From an uncultured Oscillospiraceae bacterium (GTDB lineage: Bacteria; Bacillota; Clostridia; Oscillospirales; Ruminococcaceae), in the NCBI GenBank assembly GCA_900546885.1, contig UREN01000075.1, forward strand, positions 1-8,959: DNA of 8,959 nt. The letters are read 5' to 3'. The notes below the pieces were generated by a model. It was given only the letters and a program-made list of their open reading frames with translations. It was not told the DNA's origin and searched no databases. Of the stretch, positions 6,189 to 8,959 are shown piece by piece (positions within the stretch are counted from its first letter, which is position 1; each line of letters opens with the position of its first letter). A program made the translations under genes and the position numbers.

Positions 6189-7457
6189 ATGAAAAACAAA
6201 GCCGCCGCATTTCACCCCTTTGCATACCTGGCCGCTTTTGGCATCAGCGGCGCCATGGGCGGTATGCTTATGTGCGTAAACACGCTGCTGATGCTGGACA
6301 GAGGGCTTAGCCTGGCGCAGGTGGCGCTGGGGCTTTCACTGTTTTCCATCACACAGGTGCTGCTGGAGGTGCCCAGCGGCATGCTGGGCGACCTGTATGG
6401 CCGCAAACGGATATGGATGGCAGCCATGCTGGTGCGGCTGTGTTACCTGCCTCTCTTTTTGTTCGCCAGCGGGCCCATTCTGCTGGCGGGGTATGTGGGC
6501 AACGGCGCAGCCAACGCGCTGAACAGCGGCACGCTGGACGCCATGTATCTGGAGAACTGGCTGCACGCGCGCGGCAAAAAAACGCTTGCCCGCGGCACGG
6601 CCCTGCAGCAGGCTGTGCAGTACGGCAGCCAGGCCGCAGGGGCGCTGCTGGGCGGCGGCCTCAGCACGCTGAAATTTTTCCGCCCTTATTCCGTCAATAT
6701 TCTGGCCTGCACCGCGCTGTGTGTTACAGGGCTTTTGGTGGCCGTGTTCGCCCTCCCGGCAGACGGCGCGGCCCGCCGCGGCACCTTCTCCCCTCGCGGC
6801 ATTGCCGCGGGCTTCTGTGCGCAGGCCGGGCAGACTGTGCGCCTGGCCAAAGCAAGCCCGCTGGTGCTTTTGTGCCTGCTTAGCGTATTGCCGTATGGTT
6901 TTGCAGGCATTGGCATAGAGGGGTACTGGCAGCCCCGCTTACTGGAATTGTTGAACGGCGCCCAGCCCGGCATTCTGCTGGGGGTATTTTCCTGCACCGC
7001 CATGGGCGGCGTGACAGCCAGCGGCTTTCTGGCGGGCAAGCTTGTGCGGCGGGCAAACACCACACGCAGGCGCGTTGCACTGTTTCTTGCCATTCGCGCA
7101 GCCCTGACGGCGCTGCTGGCCGCGCTGGCCATCGTCCTCTCGGTGCCGATATACCTTGCGCTGTATATCACCTATTACCTGACGCTGGGCATGTATGCCT
7201 GTGTGGACAGTGTGCTGGTGCAAAGCGAGACGCCGGACGAAGTGCGCGGGACGGTGATGAGCGCGCAAAGCCTGCTGCAGATGGTGGGCGCCTGGCTGGG
7301 CACAGGGGCGGCCGGCCTGTGGCTGGGCCACGGCAGCATTCCCGGGCTGTGGCTGCTTTGCGCCGCTGTTCTGGCTGGCGGCACGGCTGCATGCCTGGTG
7401 CCTGTGTGGTTGTTGAGGCAGGCAAAATGCCGCGCCAAGCCTTTACAAAACGTATAA
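6189..7457 (+). CDS. MFS efflux transporter
   Basis: A 422-residue major facilitator with about 12 hydrophobic segments, the normal MFS length. LEVPSGMLGDLYGRKR (59-74) carries MFS motif A between TM2 and TM3. NSGTLDAMYLENWLHARG (112-129) matches the SGxxDA segment near TM4 common in Gram-positive drug/proton antiporters. PDEVRGTVMSAQSLLQMVG (349-367) is the usual second-half loop motif. It is therefore probably a proton-driven exporter in the cytoplasmic membrane; the substrate cannot be read from sequence. I start at ATG 6189 because GAAAGGAG is 7 nt upstream; the in-frame ATG at 6147 lies before the hairpin and adds hydrophilic residues. It follows the ArsR-type regulator on the same strand, the usual arrangement for ligand-induced efflux. 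Confidence 0.88.
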   Translation: MKNKAAAFHPFAYLAAFGISGAMGGMLMCVNTLLMLDRGLSLAQVALGLSLFSITQVLLEVPSGMLGDLYGRKRIWMAAMLVRLCYLPLFLFASGPILLAGYVGNGAANALNSGTLDAMYLENWLHARGKKTLARGTALQQAVQYGSQAAGALLGGGLSTLKFFRPYSVNILACTALCVTGLLVAVFALPADGAARRGTFSPRGIAAGFCAQAGQTVRLAKASPLVLLCLLSVLPYGFAGIGIEGYWQPRLLELLNGAQPGILLGVFSCTAMGGVTASGFLAGKLVRRANTTRRRVALFLAIRAALTALLAALAIVLSVPIYLALYITYYLTLGMYACVDSVLVQSETPDEVRGTVMSAQSLLQMVGAWLGTGAAGLWLGHGSIPGLWLLCAAVLAGGTAACLVPVWLLRQAKCRAKPLQNV

Positions 7458-7480
7458 AACCGCCAAAAAATCACGGTTTT
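7456..7480 (+). terminator. Probable terminator of the exporter
   Basis: AAAACCG (7456-7462) and CGGTTTT (7474-7480) form a 7-bp stem with an 11-nt A-rich loop. The arm overlaps the exporter stop codon, and the T run is part of the second arm. It is modest in strength and ends just 2 nt before the -35 box of the next gene. Confidence 0.45.
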
Positions 7481-7482
7481 CC

Positions 7483-7511
7483 TTGACGTGCCGCCTCAAC
7501 TCTGCTAGAAT
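7483..7511 (+). promoter_or_regulatory. Extended -10 promoter of the 3D-domain protein
   Basis: TTGACG (7483-7488), a 17-nt spacer and TAGAAT (7506-7511), preceded by TG one base upstream (TGCTAGAAT). This is a good sigma-A match with an extended -10. The leader of about 60 nt contains two small stems: GGGAA/TTCCC around 7525-7536, and CTGCCG (7541-7546) with CGGCAG (7555-7560). Confidence 0.75.
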
Positions 7512-7579
7512 AGCAAAGTTCACAGGGAAGTTTCCCCCGTCTGCCGGCGGCATGCGGCAGCATCTACAGGAAGTGGGAT

Positions 7580-8641
7580 ATGCGTACAACAAAACGAAAG
7601 GAACATATGCGCCGTGCATTGGCGCGCGGCGGGCCGCGCGCTTTGGCGCTGGCCGGCACTTTGTGCTGCCTGGGCGGCGCCATGGCCTTTTTGTGGGCAC
7701 GGCTGAATGTAGTGCATGTGACAGACAGCTCGGGCGGCGAGGCGCGCATTGTAATGGCCAGCACCACAGACCCCCAGCTTCTGGCCCAGGCGGCAGGGCT
7801 TCAGCTCTCGGCGCATGACGACACCCTGTTTGCAGACAGCGGCGGCAGCCTTGCGCTTTTGAAAGTGGTGCGCGCTTACCCGGTGGCGCTGTATGCAGAC
7901 GGGCAGGAATATGTGGCCGAGGTGAGCGTGGGCACCGTGGAAGAGGCGGTGCAGCGCGCAGGCATCCAGCTTTCTGAAGATGATTTTACCGAGCCCGCCC
8001 TGGATTCCCGGCTGTATGAAGGCATGCCGGATATTGTCGTCCACCGCGTGACATACGAGGACACCGTCACCACACAGCCTATTCCCCACGGGGAAGAGTA
8101 TGTGGAGGAAGTGCAGGACCCGGAGGGCCAGTATATCCACGAGATTCTGGCCCAGGAGGGCACAGACGGCACCAAAGAGGTGACCACGCGCGCCAAATAT
8201 GTGGACGGCGAATATGTATCCAGCGAAGTGGTGAACGAAACCGTGCTGACGCCTGCGCAGAACACCATATATAAACGTGTGCAGAACAATATTGTAAGCC
8301 CGCTGCCCGCGCCGGACGGCATCACGGTGGAAAACAACGTGCCGTCCAGCTATTCGGAAGTATACACCATGAAAGCCACGGGCTATTATTCGCCGCGCGG
8401 CATGGGGGCCAGCGGCCTGGGGCTGTATTACGGCACCTTCGCAGTAGACCCAACCCTCATCCCCTACGGCACAAAGGTATACATCGTTTCTACAGACGGC
8501 CAGTTTGTATACGGCTGGGCCATTGCCACCGATACGGGGGCATTTATCCATCAAAACCGCATGCAGGTAGACCTCTTCTATGAAACCTATGAAGAGAGCG
8601 CAGCCAACGGCGTAAAAGAAGTATACGTCTATGTGCCTTAA
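7580..8641 (+). CDS. Membrane-anchored DUF348/G5/3D-domain cell-wall protein (YabE/YocH-like)
   Basis: A 353-residue exported protein. A basic N terminus (1-20) and one hydrophobic segment (about 21-41) act as a signal anchor. A degenerate DUF348-like repeat (about 43-96) precedes a clearer one (about 98-140, PVALYADGQEYVAEVSVGTV). A G5 domain follows (about 152-232), starting IVVHRVTYEDTVTTQPIPHG. The C terminus is a 3D domain (about 262-352) with three aspartates in FAVDPTLIPYG (D290), ATDTG (D318) and QVDLF (D331), the residues that name the domain and resemble MltA-type lytic transglycosylases. It probably cleaves or remodels peptidoglycan outside the membrane, as Bacillus YabE and YocH do. 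I chose ATG 7580 with AGGAAG about 6 nt upstream; ATG 7607 with AAGGA at 4 nt is a possible alternative. It has its own promoter and terminator, so it is monocistronic. Confidence 0.88.
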   Translation: MRTTKRKEHMRRALARGGPRALALAGTLCCLGGAMAFLWARLNVVHVTDSSGGEARIVMASTTDPQLLAQAAGLQLSAHDDTLFADSGGSLALLKVVRAYPVALYADGQEYVAEVSVGTVEEAVQRAGIQLSEDDFTEPALDSRLYEGMPDIVVHRVTYEDTVTTQPIPHGEEYVEEVQDPEGQYIHEILAQEGTDGTKEVTTRAKYVDGEYVSSEVVNETVLTPAQNTIYKRVQNNIVSPLPAPDGITVENNVPSSYSEVYTMKATGYYSPRGMGASGLGLYYGTFAVDPTLIPYGTKVYIVSTDGQFVYGWAIATDTGAFIHQNRMQVDLFYETYEESAANGVKEVYVYVP

Positions 8642-8744
8642 AGCCTGCGTGCCCCAAAGCAAGAAAGAAAACCGCCGCCCTAAAGGCGCGTTGACGCAAG
8701 AAAACATCGGTTTTGGGCTGACAATTTTGCCGCCTAGCGCATTC
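8642..8744. other. Non-coding 3' region of the 3D-domain gene
   Basis: No gene is supported here. AAAACCG (8668-8674) and CGGTTTT (8708-8714) repeat the same arm sequences as the terminator after the exporter, but with a 33-nt loop that contains CGCC/GGCG and GCG/CGC ministems. It may be a weak first terminator or an mRNA-stabilising fold. Confidence 0.35.
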
Positions 8745-8783
8745 AAAAAGCCTGGTAATCCGTCAGGATTACCGGGCTTTTTT
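8745..8783 (+). terminator. Strong intrinsic terminator after the 3D-domain gene
   Basis: AAAAAGCC (8745-8752), a T-G wobble, GGTAATCC (8754-8761), loop gtca, GGATTACC (8766-8773), then GGC and a run of six T (8778-8783). The 17-bp stem includes the A and T tracts, so it could also stop transcription entering from the right. Confidence 0.92.
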
Positions 8784-8959
8784 CACGCTACTATTCACCC
8801 AAAATTGCCGGGCCGGCCCTTGGCGGCAAAAAGTACTGCCGCCATCGCTTCGCGAACGGGCAGTTTGCTCAAAAGTTCCGCTGGAACTTTTGCTGCCATG
8901 GGCAGCCGCAAAACTGCTTCGCACCTCTGAAGCAGAAATTAGGGTTGCAGAGCAAGGAA
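8784..8959. repeat. Dense inverted-repeat cluster, possible structured RNA or dispersed palindromic element
   Basis: No convincing gene. Stems seen: GGCGGCA (8822-8828) with TGCCGCC (8837-8843); TCGC/GCGA (8845-8855); AAAAGTTCC (8871-8879) with GGAACTTTT (8883-8891); GCTGCC (8892-8897) with GGCAGC (8901-8906); CTGCTTC (8914-8920) with GAAGCAG (8929-8935). GCAGTTTGC (8860-8868) and GCAAAACTGC (8908-8917) enclose two of them, making a three-way junction. GCTTCGC occurs at 8847-8853 and 8916-8922. On the minus strand a frame stays open to a TGA at 8795 and contains a 34-codon ORF from ATG 8899, without a ribosome site. I favour an intergenic repeat or structured RNA over a gene. The window ends before the element's right border can be seen. 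Confidence 0.55.

Noticed and set aside
7512..7579. Possible c-di-AMP (ydaO) riboswitch before the cell-wall gene
   Set aside because: That riboswitch often precedes 3D or Rpf-like genes, but the leader here is only about 65 nt, too short for its core, and holds just two simple stems.
8691..8728. TTGACG at 8691 as a promoter
   Set aside because: No -10-like hexamer lies 16-18 nt downstream.
7520..8746. 408-codon open frame on the minus strand
   Set aside because: It is antisense to the whole 3D-domain gene, whose domains are unmistakable, and has a His/Arg-rich shadow composition.
8784..8959. CRISPR array, tRNA or rRNA in the right-hand gap
   Set aside because: There are no regularly spaced direct repeats, no cloverleaf with anticodon and TPsiC arms, and no rRNA motifs.

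Overview
The window looks like chromosome from a GC-rich, low-copy Gram-positive Firmicute, most likely an Oscillospiraceae/Ruminococcaceae-type gut Clostridium. The reasons are sigma-A-like promoters, strong AGGAGG-type ribosome sites, frequent TTG/GTG starts, a G5/3D-domain cell-wall protein and a Firmicute-style LepA. This placement is inference. There are six credible protein genes, no rRNA or tRNA, no CRISPR array and no recognisable transposase.

Layout. (1) 1-1300, plus strand: an AT-rich promoter region, a CdaR/PucR-type sugar-diacid regulator (104-1225), and a perfect 23-bp-stem hairpin (1248-1300). The hairpin can terminate both this gene and the convergent operon. (2) 1356-5188, minus strand: a three-gene unit read lepA -> small membrane-anchored protein -> DUF6056-like polytopic membrane protein. 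All three appear to start at TTG or GTG, and the last two overlap by 4 nt. A candidate lepA promoter lies at 5159-5188. (3) 5361-7480, plus strand: an ArsR/HTH_20-type winged-helix regulator followed by an MFS exporter. The promoter carries a 21-bp palindrome between -35 and -10 and a second copy just after the start point, so autorepression is likely. The 157-nt gap between the two genes holds five successive small hairpins. (4) 7483-8783, plus strand: an extended -10 promoter, a membrane-anchored DUF348/G5/3D cell-wall protein, and a strong intrinsic terminator. (5) 8784-8959: no convincing gene, but an unusually dense cluster of inverted repeats that can fold as a three-way junction.

How the parts work together. 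The regulator-exporter pair reads as a self-contained, ligand-inducible efflux module. The lepA unit couples a translation GTPase to two envelope proteins, which is not its familiar Bacillus context (hemW/hrcA). The 3D protein is a stand-alone peptidoglycan-remodelling gene. The CdaR regulator has no diacid catabolic genes beside it here. The least explained pieces are the terminal hairpin cluster, the tandem operator, and the small protein/DUF6056 pair; none is shown to be a new system by sequence alone.
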